Source: Limnohabitans kasalickyi (GTDB taxonomy: Bacteria > Pseudomonadota > Gammaproteobacteria > Burkholderiales > Burkholderiaceae_C). Taken from it: a stretch of DNA of 64,000 bases. Under the pieces are notes generated by a model. It was not told the origin of the DNA. It did no database searches and was given only the letters and a program-made list of their open reading frames with translations. The translations under genes were made by a program, and so were the position numbers. This document shows, piece after piece, positions 44,547 through 51,293 of this stretch; positions within the stretch are counted from its first letter, which is position 1, and the number at the start of each line of letters is the position of its first letter. The stretch lies in contig OZ248407.1 in the NCBI GenBank assembly GCA_965234325.1, positions 1,612,001-1,676,000 on the forward strand. The letters run 5' to 3'.

Positions 44547-44955
44547 GCTCACCCTTTTCGTTGATGACGACTTCACCGTCTTCTTTGGTAAACGCACCAC
44601 GCTGTGGATCCACAAGAATATCGAGTACCGCTTCCGACGGACGACACAACTTTGTACCTATTGAAGTCACCACAATTGGACGGTTTATCAAAATGGGGTG
44701 CGCCATCATGAAGTCCAACAGTTGTTCATCAGACCATTTTTCGTTTCCCAAATCCAGCTCTTCATAAGGCGTGCCCTTTTGACGAAGCACATCCCTGACT
44801 GGAATGGACATGTCAGAAATCAACTTCTTAAGTTGTTCTTTTGAAGGAGGTGTCTCCAAGTACAGAACCACCTCAGGTTCAACGCCTGAGTTACGAATCA
44901 GCGCCAATGTGTTGCGAGATGTGCCGCACTTAGGATTATGAAAAATTTTGACCAT
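44539..44955 (-). CDS. arsC: Arsenate reductase, glutaredoxin-dependent ArsC type
   Basis: A 138-residue reductase of the R773 ArsC family. The catalytic Cys10 is in FHNPKCGTSRNTL, preceded and followed by the usual strand and helix; later IPVRDVLRQKGTPY, MMAHPILINRPIVV and CRPSEAVLDIL carry the Arg residues that hold arsenate. It converts arsenate to arsenite using glutathione and glutaredoxin. It is the second arsenate reductase of the operon, of a fold unrelated to the one at 45627-46130. Confidence 0.94.
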   Translation of the reverse strand: MVKIFHNPKCGTSRNTLALIRNSGVEPEVVLYLETPPSKEQLKKLISDMSIPVRDVLRQKGTPYEELDLGNEKWSDEQLLDFMMAHPILINRPIVVTSIGTKLCRPSEAVLDILVDPQRGAFTKEDGEVVINEKGERV

Positions 44956-44964
44956 TTAGATTTC

Positions 44965-45630
44965 TCAATGACTATGACTGTGATGATGCTCAGACTTCAA
45001 TAACGAATAGAGCATCAGTCCAAGGAATCCGCCAACTATCTGCGCAACCACAAAGGCAGGAACGTCAGAGGGTGCGATACCGGCAAATGTATTGGTGAAC
45101 ATGCGTCCGAAGGCAGCAGCTGGATTAGCAAAAGATGTGCTGGCAGTGAACCAATATGCCGCTCCAATATAGCAAGCCACGATAGAAGATGCTTTGCCTT
45201 CAGGCGATCGCAAGATCACGAACAGCAAGCCACACGTAGCGACTGCCTCGGCAAACCACTGTGCTGGACCGGTTCTCACCTTCGTGGACCATTGCAGTAT
45301 TTCAAGTTCAAACATTGCATGTGCCGCCCACGCGCCCAATGCAGCACCTATGAGTTGCGCAATCACATAGCCAATCAAATGATGACGTGCCAAATCTTTG
45401 CGAAACGCAAGAACCATTGATACGACGGGATTGAAGTGAGCGCCACTGATAGGCCCAAGTGTTTCAATCAATGCATAAAGAGCAAAGACAGTAGCGAGCG
45501 TGTTTGCCAAAAGAGCGACGGCTACATTCCCACCTGCCAATTGCTCGGCCATGATGCCTGAGCCGATCACCGCACACAACAAGGCTGCTGTGCCAACTAG
45601 TTCCGAAAGGTATCGTCTCCAATGGATCAT
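44965..45630 (-). CDS. MIP-family aquaglyceroporin, AqpS-like
   Basis: A 221-residue channel with six helices and both NPA-type half-helix boxes: SGAHFNPVVS (NPV) and TSFANPAAAFGR (NPA). The Arg that normally follows the second NPA and narrows the selectivity filter is Ala here, suggesting a wider, solute-permeable pore, as in arsenic-operon AqpS channels. It ends in a His-rich tail (EHHHSHSH). AqpS lets arsenite made in the cell flow out down its gradient. Its start overlaps the upstream arsC stop by 4 bases. Confidence 0.9.
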   Translation of the reverse strand: MIHWRRYLSELVGTAALLCAVIGSGIMAEQLAGGNVAVALLANTLATVFALYALIETLGPISGAHFNPVVSMVLAFRKDLARHHLIGYVIAQLIGAALGAWAAHAMFELEILQWSTKVRTGPAQWFAEAVATCGLLFVILRSPEGKASSIVACYIGAAYWFTASTSFANPAAAFGRMFTNTFAGIAPSDVPAFVVAQIVGGFLGLMLYSLLKSEHHHSHSH

Positions 45631-46130
45631 TTTTTCGCCAGCTCTCTCGCTGTATTTTCCAAAGCCATCTTGTTAAGACTTGTCAAAGGTAGGCTTGTGA
45701 AGAGTTCAAGACGTCTTTTGATTTGATGCAGCGTCTGCTTGAAAGCTTCTATTTTTTGCTCATCAGTTCCAACGGTCTCAGATGGATCTGGATATCCCCA
45801 ATGAGCTGTGGCTGGCTGACCTGGCCAATAGGGACAAACTTCGCCAGCTGCGTTGTCGCAAACAGTGATCACCAAATCCATATGTGGCGCATCAGGTGTT
45901 ACAAAAACGTCCCAGCTTTTGCTGGTTAAACCATCCGTTGAGATTCCCGCTTTATCAAGGGTGGCAATGGCCATTGGATTCGGTTTTTGATTGTCCTTAG
46001 GACTGCTGCCAGCAGAAAAGGCTTTGAATTTTCCTTTGCCCAAATGGTTAAGCAATGCCTCAGCCAAAATGCTACGAGCCGAGTTGTGGGTACAAAGAAA
46101 AAGTACGTTCAATGGTTTTGCATCAGTCAC
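45627..46130 (-). CDS. arsC: Arsenate reductase, low-molecular-weight phosphatase type
   Basis: A 167-residue protein with the LMW-PTPase P-loop CTHNSARS (Cys about 13, CX5R) near the N-terminus, AFSAGSSPKDNQKPNPMAIATLDKAGIS, and the DPSE loop acid in GYPDPSETVG. CDNAAGEVCPYWPG supplies further Cys residues of thioredoxin-coupled ArsC. It reduces arsenate with thiol partners. It follows arsR by 17 bases and overlaps the aquaporin gene (ATGA). Confidence 0.92.
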   Translation of the reverse strand: MTDAKPLNVLFLCTHNSARSILAEALLNHLGKGKFKAFSAGSSPKDNQKPNPMAIATLDKAGISTDGLTSKSWDVFVTPDAPHMDLVITVCDNAAGEVCPYWPGQPATAHWGYPDPSETVGTDEQKIEAFKQTLHQIKRRLELFTSLPLTSLNKMALENTARELAKK

Positions 46131-46146
46131 TCTGGATTCCTCAGAC

Positions 46147-46473
46147 TTAACAGGTTTTACAAATTTCCTCAGGACTCACCTCGCAGGCTTCCCCTTGGCA
46201 ACAGTTTTGGGTCAGATACGTCAGTACAGCATTCATGCGGTCGTACTGAGCTCGGTAAATCAAGTGACGGCCACTGCGCTCCTGAGAAATCAGATCGGCA
46301 TGCATCAACTCTTTCAAGTGAAATGAAAGCGTGTTTGCTGGCATACCTAGCTCTTCAGCTAAGAGTGCAGGCGTCAACCCTTCACTGCCCTTCACCACTA
46401 GCGAGCGAAAGATGTGCAGACGATTGGGTTGAGCTAGCGCCGCTAATGCTTTGATGACGTATTTGTCTTCCAT
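46147..46473 (-). CDS. arsR: ArsR-family arsenic-responsive repressor
   Basis: A 108-residue winged-helix repressor. It has KALAALAQPNRLHIFRSLV, the recognition helix region MPANTLSFHLKELMHADLIS and wing QERSGRHLIYRAQYD. The metalloid-binding Cys residues are not in the classic ELCVCDL place; instead a C-terminal group (NCCQGEAC, ICKTC) could bind arsenite, as in other ArsR types with alternative sites. It heads the ars operon and probably represses its own promoter at 46476-46491. Confidence 0.92.
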   Translation of the reverse strand: MEDKYVIKALAALAQPNRLHIFRSLVVKGSEGLTPALLAEELGMPANTLSFHLKELMHADLISQERSGRHLIYRAQYDRMNAVLTYLTQNCCQGEACEVSPEEICKTC

Positions 46474-46475
46474 AG

Positions 46476-46491
46476 TTCAATAATATTGGAA
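46476..46491. promoter_or_regulatory. ArsR operator-like inverted repeat
   Basis: TTCAATAATATTGGAA, an imperfect AT-rich palindrome, begins 3 bases upstream of the arsR start codon. It matches the form of ArsR/SmtB operators and would block the leftward ars promoter. Inference from position and symmetry. Confidence 0.5.
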
Positions 46492-46678
46492 ATATATGAC
46501 TATTTTATGTCAGTGATTCATTCGCACAGATAACGCAACCCGCATCCATATTGATTGCAGCTAAGTAAAAAATTGAAAGATGACAAACTGAATGATGAGC
46601 CACCGCACCCGATCAGTCATTCACTGTGAGTGAGGCATTCCAAATTAGCCAAGCAAGCTATGCTCAACTCAACGCAGT

Positions 46679-46702
46679 AAATGACCTGCGGGCAGGTCAT
46701 TT
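46679..46702. promoter_or_regulatory. Perfect 11-bp inverted repeat upstream of the Sia-like operon
   Basis: AAATGACCTGC-GG-GCAGGTCATTT is a 24-base perfect palindrome in the 315-base gene-free stretch between arsR and siaB-like. It lies 87 bases before the siaB start. It could be an operator for the signalling operon or a bidirectional terminator insulating it from the ars promoter; a T-rich stretch (AGTTTTTTAG) follows about 10 bases later. The remainder of the stretch shows only AT-rich promoter-like DNA. Confidence 0.5.
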
Positions 46703-46788
46703 GAGTTTGTACAGTTTTTTAGTGCATTGATGGTTGCTACTAAAATGCAAACGATTTGTTAGACCTGTTTACCCAAAGGGGCACCAGC

Positions 46789-47310
46789 ATGGATCTCGAT
46801 CAAGCAATTGGTTTGCGTAACCAGCTAAGAACTCACAAGGTCATCATGGCCTATAACGGCGCAGTTTCTGATGATCTGATGTTGACATTGGCTGATTTGC
46901 TAAAGAGCCGAATGTTGGCTCAAGATGATCCAAAACGCTCTAAAACTATTTTTTCGGTTTTCATGGAGGGTGTGCAAAACTTGATTTGGCATGGTGGGGA
47001 CGATTCAGACACATCGGGCATGATCTTGATCACCCAAGACGAGGGTCAGGTTACCATCATGTGCAGCAATCGGATCGCTCAAAAGGACACCTTTGAACTA
47101 AGAGAGCGACTCAGTCAAATCGAAAACGCCGACAAAGAAACCATCCGCCAACTTTATCGCGAAGGCATGTCCAGCTCGAACGAGCATGAGGGGCCTGGAG
47201 CCGGTTTAGGGCTGTTAGAAATTGCTCGACGATCCAGCCAACCCATCAGTTACGCCTTTGTTGATGTCGACAAACATACCGTTGATTTCATCTTGGCCGC
47301 GACCATTTAA
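46789..47310 (+). CDS. SiaB-like protein kinase
   Basis: A 173-residue kinase of the SiaB family (GHKL ATPase fold). The N-box is FMEGVQNLIWHGG (Asn about 64) and the G-box is EGPGAGLGLLEIARRSS (about 135-150). In Pseudomonas aeruginosa SiaB phosphorylates SiaC and so switches off the SiaC-SiaD cyclase complex. AAAGGGG before ATG 46789 supports the start. It is the first gene of a four-gene operon, 8 bases before the SiaC-like gene. Confidence 0.85.
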   Translation: MDLDQAIGLRNQLRTHKVIMAYNGAVSDDLMLTLADLLKSRMLAQDDPKRSKTIFSVFMEGVQNLIWHGGDDSDTSGMILITQDEGQVTIMCSNRIAQKDTFELRERLSQIENADKETIRQLYREGMSSSNEHEGPGAGLGLLEIARRSSQPISYAFVDVDKHTVDFILAATI

Positions 47311-47318
47311 GGACAAAA

Positions 47319-47693
47319 ATGTTGCTGAACATTGCCGCCACCGACCGTACGCCTGAGATTATTTTGACTTCGCAGCCTGCCAAGTTAAGCATCAAAGGAG
47401 AGTCCTACCCTGAAGACGTTTCGGCTTTTTATGGACAAGTCATTCAAGCTGTTAACAGCTTGGTTGAATCGCCAATAGGCAATTTGGACGTTGAGATCCA
47501 ACTCATCTATATCAACAGTTCTAGCATCAAAGCAATATTCAGAATCTTTGAAGGATTCGATGAGTATCGAAAAAAGGGCCAGAATGTTTCCATTCAGTGG
47601 TCGGCAGATGAGGACGATGACATCATGCAAGAACTGGGTGAGGATTTCATCGACCGCTTCCCAAATTTAACCATTAACACGCATTCCGTTTGA
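47319..47693 (+). CDS. SiaC-like regulatory phosphoprotein (DUF1987 family)
   Basis: A 124-residue STAS-like partner-switch protein. It has LSIKGESYPEDVSAFYGQVI, IQLIYINSSSIKAIFRIFEGFDEYRKKG and SIQWSADEDDDIMQELGEDF, the DUF1987 pattern. In Pseudomonas SiaC, Thr68 is phosphorylated by SiaB; unphosphorylated SiaC binds and activates the cyclase SiaD. Here the corresponding stretch reads YINSSSIK, with Ser at 67-69, so the acceptor may be Ser. Its stop overlaps the cyclase start (TTGA). Confidence 0.85.
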   Translation: MLLNIAATDRTPEIILTSQPAKLSIKGESYPEDVSAFYGQVIQAVNSLVESPIGNLDVEIQLIYINSSSIKAIFRIFEGFDEYRKKGQNVSIQWSADEDDDIMQELGEDFIDRFPNLTINTHSV

Positions 47694-48736
47694 ACAAAGA
47701 TACTTTTGATTTATATGACCGAGAAAAGGCTCTGATTTCAGAGGGGTCAGCCGTTCTTGAGTCTCAGGACTTAAAAACACTCAAACCTTTCGCCCAAAGG
47801 CTGTTTGAGGGTTTTGTGAGTTTGTTCAATGAAAATCAAAATTTGCTCAGGCACTCTGACCGTCAAGAGCAGCGGCTGGTCAAATTGAACCAGAACTTGA
47901 AGGCCCAAACTCAGGAGCTAGAACTTAAAAGGCAGACACAAGAATTGCTCTCGCAACAATTGGCCAAGTATTTGCCACCTCAAATCATGTCGGCTTTGTT
48001 GTCAGGGACGTACCAGTCAAAGGTAGCCACACAACGCAAAAAACTCACCGTTTTTTTCAGTGATATTCGCGACTTCACGGCTACTTCAGATCTGCTTCAA
48101 CCCGAAGCCTTAACAGAGTATTTGAATGAGTATTTCTCGGAAATGACCGAGATTGCGATGGCCCACGGCGCCACCATTGATAAATACATTGGCGATGCAA
48201 TGATGGTCTTTTTTGGCGACCCCGAAAGTAAAGGCCATCAGGCAGACGCTCAAGCCTGTGTTCTGATGGCCATGGCAATGCAAGCGCGAATGAAAGACCT
48301 TGCCGTCAGATGGAAAAACAAGGGTTTTGAAAACCCCTTTGTGATTCGAATTGGCATCAACACGGGTTATTGCAATGTCGGTAACTTTGGCAGTGACCAG
48401 CGGCTTAGCTACACCATCATCGGCGGCGAGGTCAATTTGACCCAGCGCTTGGAAGCCCATTCAGATCCAGGCGGTATTTTGATGAGCTATGAGACCTATT
48501 GCTACGTACAAGATTTAGTTGAAGTGGAAGAGCGCCAGCCCGTAAAAATGAAGGGCATTGCTCGTGATGTGAAAACCTTCGCGGTATTGGGCCTCAAGCC
48601 GACACAGACTCATAAAACCGTCGCCTTGAGCCACCAGGCTGGGGTCAACATTGATCTTGATGTGTCCATCATGACAGCTTCTGAACGCCAACAATTGGCA
48701 CAACAACTGCGTGCTGTAGCCAATCAAATTTCGTAA
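47690..48736 (+). CDS. Class III adenylate/guanylate cyclase with N-terminal coiled coil
   Basis: A 348-residue cytosolic cyclase. Residues about 1-95 are helical with a coiled-coil stretch (about 48-92). The class III catalytic domain covers about 115-300. The metal Asp residues are Asp125 (FFSDIRDFT) and Asp169 (YIGDAMMVFFG), base-recognising Lys165, and transition-state Asn249 and Arg253 in VNLTQRLE. The usual second base-contact Asp (IGD) is Gly246 here (IGGEVN), so ATP versus GTP preference is uncertain. The TTG start overlaps the SiaC-like stop by 4 bases. It takes the place of the GGDEF cyclase SiaD, so it is probably activated by the SiaC-like protein through the N-terminal helices. 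Confidence 0.9.
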   Translation: MNKDTFDLYDREKALISEGSAVLESQDLKTLKPFAQRLFEGFVSLFNENQNLLRHSDRQEQRLVKLNQNLKAQTQELELKRQTQELLSQQLAKYLPPQIMSALLSGTYQSKVATQRKKLTVFFSDIRDFTATSDLLQPEALTEYLNEYFSEMTEIAMAHGATIDKYIGDAMMVFFGDPESKGHQADAQACVLMAMAMQARMKDLAVRWKNKGFENPFVIRIGINTGYCNVGNFGSDQRLSYTIIGGEVNLTQRLEAHSDPGGILMSYETYCYVQDLVEVEERQPVKMKGIARDVKTFAVLGLKPTQTHKTVALSHQAGVNIDLDVSIMTASERQQLAQQLRAVANQIS

Positions 48737-48768
48737 AAATTGCCCGCCATCTCCCAAGGAATGAATGC

Positions 48769-50307
48769 ATGATTAATTTAGCAAACTCTTCGGTGATGGT
48801 CTCTGGGGCCTTCTTTGCATCAGCGGTTGCAACACTCAAAGAGTTCAACCACTTGGGTGAGACAGTTTTGGCAAAGCACAACATTGACTCGATCGACAGA
48901 TCGGGTTTTTACCCAAATCAGCTCCGAGTGGACTTATTTCAAGCCGTCTACGAGCGTTTTGGTGATGCTGGATTGACTTGGGTTGGATGGGAATCGCCTA
49001 GGCAATTTTTTTCGATCGAAGATATGCACAAATCTCCGGTTTGGCTTCGACTGAGCGCAATCAAGTTCGATGACACGCTGCTAACCAGCCCTCTTGAACT
49101 GGACCAATTTTTTCAAACCTATTTAGAAGCTTTTTGTGAAGGGTTGAGCAAGATTCTGTCAGCATCCACTTTGAACGCCGATTACCCTGTAGGGACCTTT
49201 GCGCTGCGACATCCATCGGGTTTGCCACTTCACTACCTTTTGCAAGTTAACACTAAATTACCCAAGAGCTATGCTACGTGGAGCCTGGGCGTCAATCAAT
49301 TTAACTTACGCACGTATTTGCCAGAAGGCTGGGATTTTCAAATAGCCATCAACAAAGATCTAACCCAAGAGTTGGATTCTCACTCTGAGTATTTCTATGA
49401 CTTGGTCATCATGCCCATGGCCGCTGACCAAAATCAGGCGTTCTGCACGCTGACGGACCGACTTGAATGCCGAGAAGCCCTACTTAAAGCCGCTTTAGAC
49501 CAAACTTTCAAACAAGAACAGGCTCTGAAACGGGTCCATGAAAAAACCATGGAGTCCATTCGTTATGCGGCAGCAGTTCAGCTGAATCAATTGCCTAAAG
49601 TGAGCCCTAAGCATGGATTCAAAGACTTTGCGGTTCTATGGGAGCCCAAGGACACCATCGGAGGCGACACGTGGTGGTTGTCTTCCGAAGATTCGTCTGG
49701 GCCAGTGACATTAGCAGTTATAGATTGCACTGGACACGGTGTGCCAGGGGCTATGACCGCCATGCTGGTGAGCAACACCTTGACCCGATTGTTTGCAGAA
49801 AATCCGTTTTGCTCGTTACAGGCTGCAGCCGCTGGCATAGGCCAGGCCTTAGCTCAGTCCTTTGGCAGTTTCGATAAAAACAGCGATGTTGCCAACGGCT
49901 GCGATTTGGTTTTGATTCAACAAGTGCCCCAATCTCGTCAATTGAAGTTGGGACTTGCAGGTATCGATGTCATGCATTATCGGAGCGCCCAAAAGGCGCT
50001 CGATTGGGTAGAGTCTCCCCGCAACGGCATTTCAGCCAAGCCTAGCGCAGACCTTCCAATGGCGATTCATCACATCGATTATTCTGTCGGAGACCGCTTG
50101 CTCATCACCACCGATGGGTTGACCGATCAAGTCGGAGGCGGAGAAAGACTGCGATCTTTTGGTTACGCTCGAACCAATGCAGTTTTTGAGTCGACCCAAG
50201 ACAAGTCTGTTCATGAGGTTGTGGAAGATTTGTCAATGGCGATGAATACTTGGCGCGGCATACACGACCGCAGAGACGACGTTACGGTTGTTTGTATTGA
50301 CCTTTGA
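48769..50307 (+). CDS. SpoIIE/PP2C-family phosphatase with soluble N-terminal region (SiaA-like role)
   Basis: A 512-residue protein. The C-terminal half (about 280-512) is a SpoIIE-type PP2C Ser/Thr phosphatase: VLWEPKDTIGGDTWWL, IDCTGHGVPGAMTAML (Asp about 319), LLITTDGLTDQ and the final RRDDVTVVCIDL carry the metal Asp residues. The first 245 residues show no membrane helix, no HAMP and no motif I recognise; a short coiled coil (about 245-275) links them. Pseudomonas SiaA, the matching phosphatase, is membrane-bound with HAMP, so the input here must be cytosolic. Its job should be to dephosphorylate the SiaC-like protein and turn the cyclase on. Confidence 0.87.
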   Translation: MINLANSSVMVSGAFFASAVATLKEFNHLGETVLAKHNIDSIDRSGFYPNQLRVDLFQAVYERFGDAGLTWVGWESPRQFFSIEDMHKSPVWLRLSAIKFDDTLLTSPLELDQFFQTYLEAFCEGLSKILSASTLNADYPVGTFALRHPSGLPLHYLLQVNTKLPKSYATWSLGVNQFNLRTYLPEGWDFQIAINKDLTQELDSHSEYFYDLVIMPMAADQNQAFCTLTDRLECREALLKAALDQTFKQEQALKRVHEKTMESIRYAAAVQLNQLPKVSPKHGFKDFAVLWEPKDTIGGDTWWLSSEDSSGPVTLAVIDCTGHGVPGAMTAMLVSNTLTRLFAENPFCSLQAAAAGIGQALAQSFGSFDKNSDVANGCDLVLIQQVPQSRQLKLGLAGIDVMHYRSAQKALDWVESPRNGISAKPSADLPMAIHHIDYSVGDRLLITTDGLTDQVGGGERLRSFGYARTNAVFESTQDKSVHEVVEDLSMAMNTWRGIHDRRDDVTVVCIDL

Positions 50308-50548
50308 ATGGCACTCCTAAAACCTGAAGACTGAGGCCTGAGATCTACGAAAAGCTCAATCCCATGCCATATGGAGATGCCTGATACATGGAAGTTGGTC
50401 TAGCAATAAGGTTGCAACAGTTGGCTACAGGGTTTGGCAGAACTAACTTTAGGGCCTCAATTAGGAAAAATCAGTCTTGCATCCGCCCTAAATGGCTCGA
50501 AAAGCGAAACGCCCTAGAAACCAAAAAGGTCGCTAGGGCGCATGGATA

Positions 50549-50573
50549 TTGGGGTGGCTGATGGGGCTCGAAC
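50549..50573 (-). repeat. Direct repeat of tRNA-His 3' end (distal att-like site)
   Basis: Exact 25-base match to 51204-51228, covering the tRNA T-loop, acceptor strand and CCA end. The rest of the tRNA is missing, so it is not a functional tRNA gene. Confidence 0.85.
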
Positions 50574-50667
50574 ATGGGTTTGCATGGTACACAGGGGGCT
50601 GTAGGGGCATGTAAGTCCTTGATTTCATTAAAAACACAACACTTTCATGCCCCTACTTTCCCCTAAA

Positions 50668-50687
50668 TTAGCACTGGTTTAGCACTG
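50668..50687 (+). repeat. Paired TTAGCACTG repeats, left arm
   Basis: TTAGCACTG at 50668-50676 and again at 50679-50687, an 11-bp period. The same doublet occurs at 51140-51159 near the other boundary. Candidate arm-type integrase sites. Confidence 0.6.
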
Positions 50688-50936
50688 CGGAACAACTTCA
50701 ATTACTACTTATTCATATTTTTTCGAACTAACTGCCGTTACCTTGATATGGCTGGCAGGGAGCAGGTCACTAACCTGTAGACACTTTTCAAATTAAAGCG
50801 ACAAGGCGGCGAACGGCTTCCCAACAAATTGAAGGTGAACAGCACCGAATCTCGTTAAGGCCACTTGGGTTAAGTTAAGACCTCGGTCTCGTTTGTCTAG
50901 GCTAGCTGCCGGTAAGTGTTCAACTCAAGCCAGACA

Positions 50937-50972
50937 AGAAAAAAAGCCTCTAAGCATTGCACTTAGGGGCTT
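50937..50972 (-). terminator. Leftward rho-independent terminator-like hairpin
   Basis: Stem 50944-50954 with 50962-50972 (11 bp, one G-T pair), loop CATTGCA, followed on the minus strand by a run of seven T. It could end transcripts running leftward from tRNA-His/ppiD, or be left over from the former element. Confidence 0.7.
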
Positions 50973-51026
50973 GGATCGTGCACCCAAACTACTTTGGATG
51001 ACTTGTAAAACTGGGATGTCAATACA

Positions 51027-51041
51027 GGGTTGGCTGATGGG
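51027..51041 (-). repeat. Degenerate third copy of the tRNA-His att core
   Basis: Matches the repeat core at 14 of 15 positions (GGGTTGGCTGATGGG against GGGGTGGCTGATGGG). It is followed by TTGCATGG about 20 bases on, as in the copy at 50549. It may be the relic of an earlier attachment site. Confidence 0.5.
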
Positions 51042-51139
51042 TATGGGACCCAGATACCTTGCATGGAGAGCAGAAGAACTACCCCTGAATGCCCCTGTGT
51101 TCCCCTAAAGCGCTAATTTAGCAAGACAGAATCGATTAA

Positions 51140-51159
51140 TTAGCACTAGATTAGCACTG
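51140..51159 (+). repeat. Paired TTAGCACT repeats, right arm
   Basis: TTAGCACTA at 51140-51148 and TTAGCACTG at 51151-51159, the same 11-bp period as at 50668-50687. Lies 45 bases inside the tRNA-side direct repeat. Confidence 0.6.
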
Positions 51160-51204
51160 GAGGGGACTTATAGCGACGTAAGTCGTTGATCTATAAGGGA
51201 AATT

Positions 51205-51281
51205 TGGGGTGGCTGATGGGGCTCGAACCCACGACAACAGGAATCACAATCCTGGACTCTACCAACTGAGCTACAGCCACC
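51205..51281 (-). tRNA. tRNA-His (anticodon GTG)
   Basis: A complete 77-base cloverleaf including the extra 5' G of tRNA-His and an encoded CCA end. Acceptor GTGGCTG pairs with CAGCCAC; D-arm TAGCTCAGTTGGTAGAG; anticodon loop TTGTGAT; T-loop GTTCGAG. It begins 12 bases after the ppiD stop on the same strand, so it is probably processed from that transcript. Its 3' end is the target of the direct repeats to its left. Confidence 0.97.
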
Positions 51282-51293
51282 GTAGAGGGGAAA

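Larger units (their letters stand above)
50308..51203. other. Gene-free stretch between the signalling operon and tRNA-His
   Basis: About 0.9 kb with no open frame that looks coding. It contains an inverted repeat CGCCCTAG (50510-50517) / CTAGGGCG (50533-50540), copies of the tRNA-His 3' end, paired TTAGCACT repeats and a leftward terminator-like hairpin. These are listed separately and are best explained as remains of an integrated element. Confidence 0.7.
50549..51228. mobile_element. Remnant of a tRNA-His-targeting integrative element
   Basis: The interval is bounded by exact 25-bp direct repeats (50549-50573 and 51204-51228), the right one being the 3' end of the intact tRNA-His gene. 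Just inside each boundary is a pair of TTAGCACT repeats 11 bp apart, in the same orientation, as expected for integrase arm sites. No integrase or cargo gene remains. A third, degenerate copy of the repeat core (51027-51041) suggests two insertion events in tandem. Confidence 0.6.

Noticed and set aside
50549..50640. A second tRNA-His gene
   Set aside because: Only the 3' 25 bases are present; D-arm and anticodon arm are missing, so it cannot fold as a tRNA.
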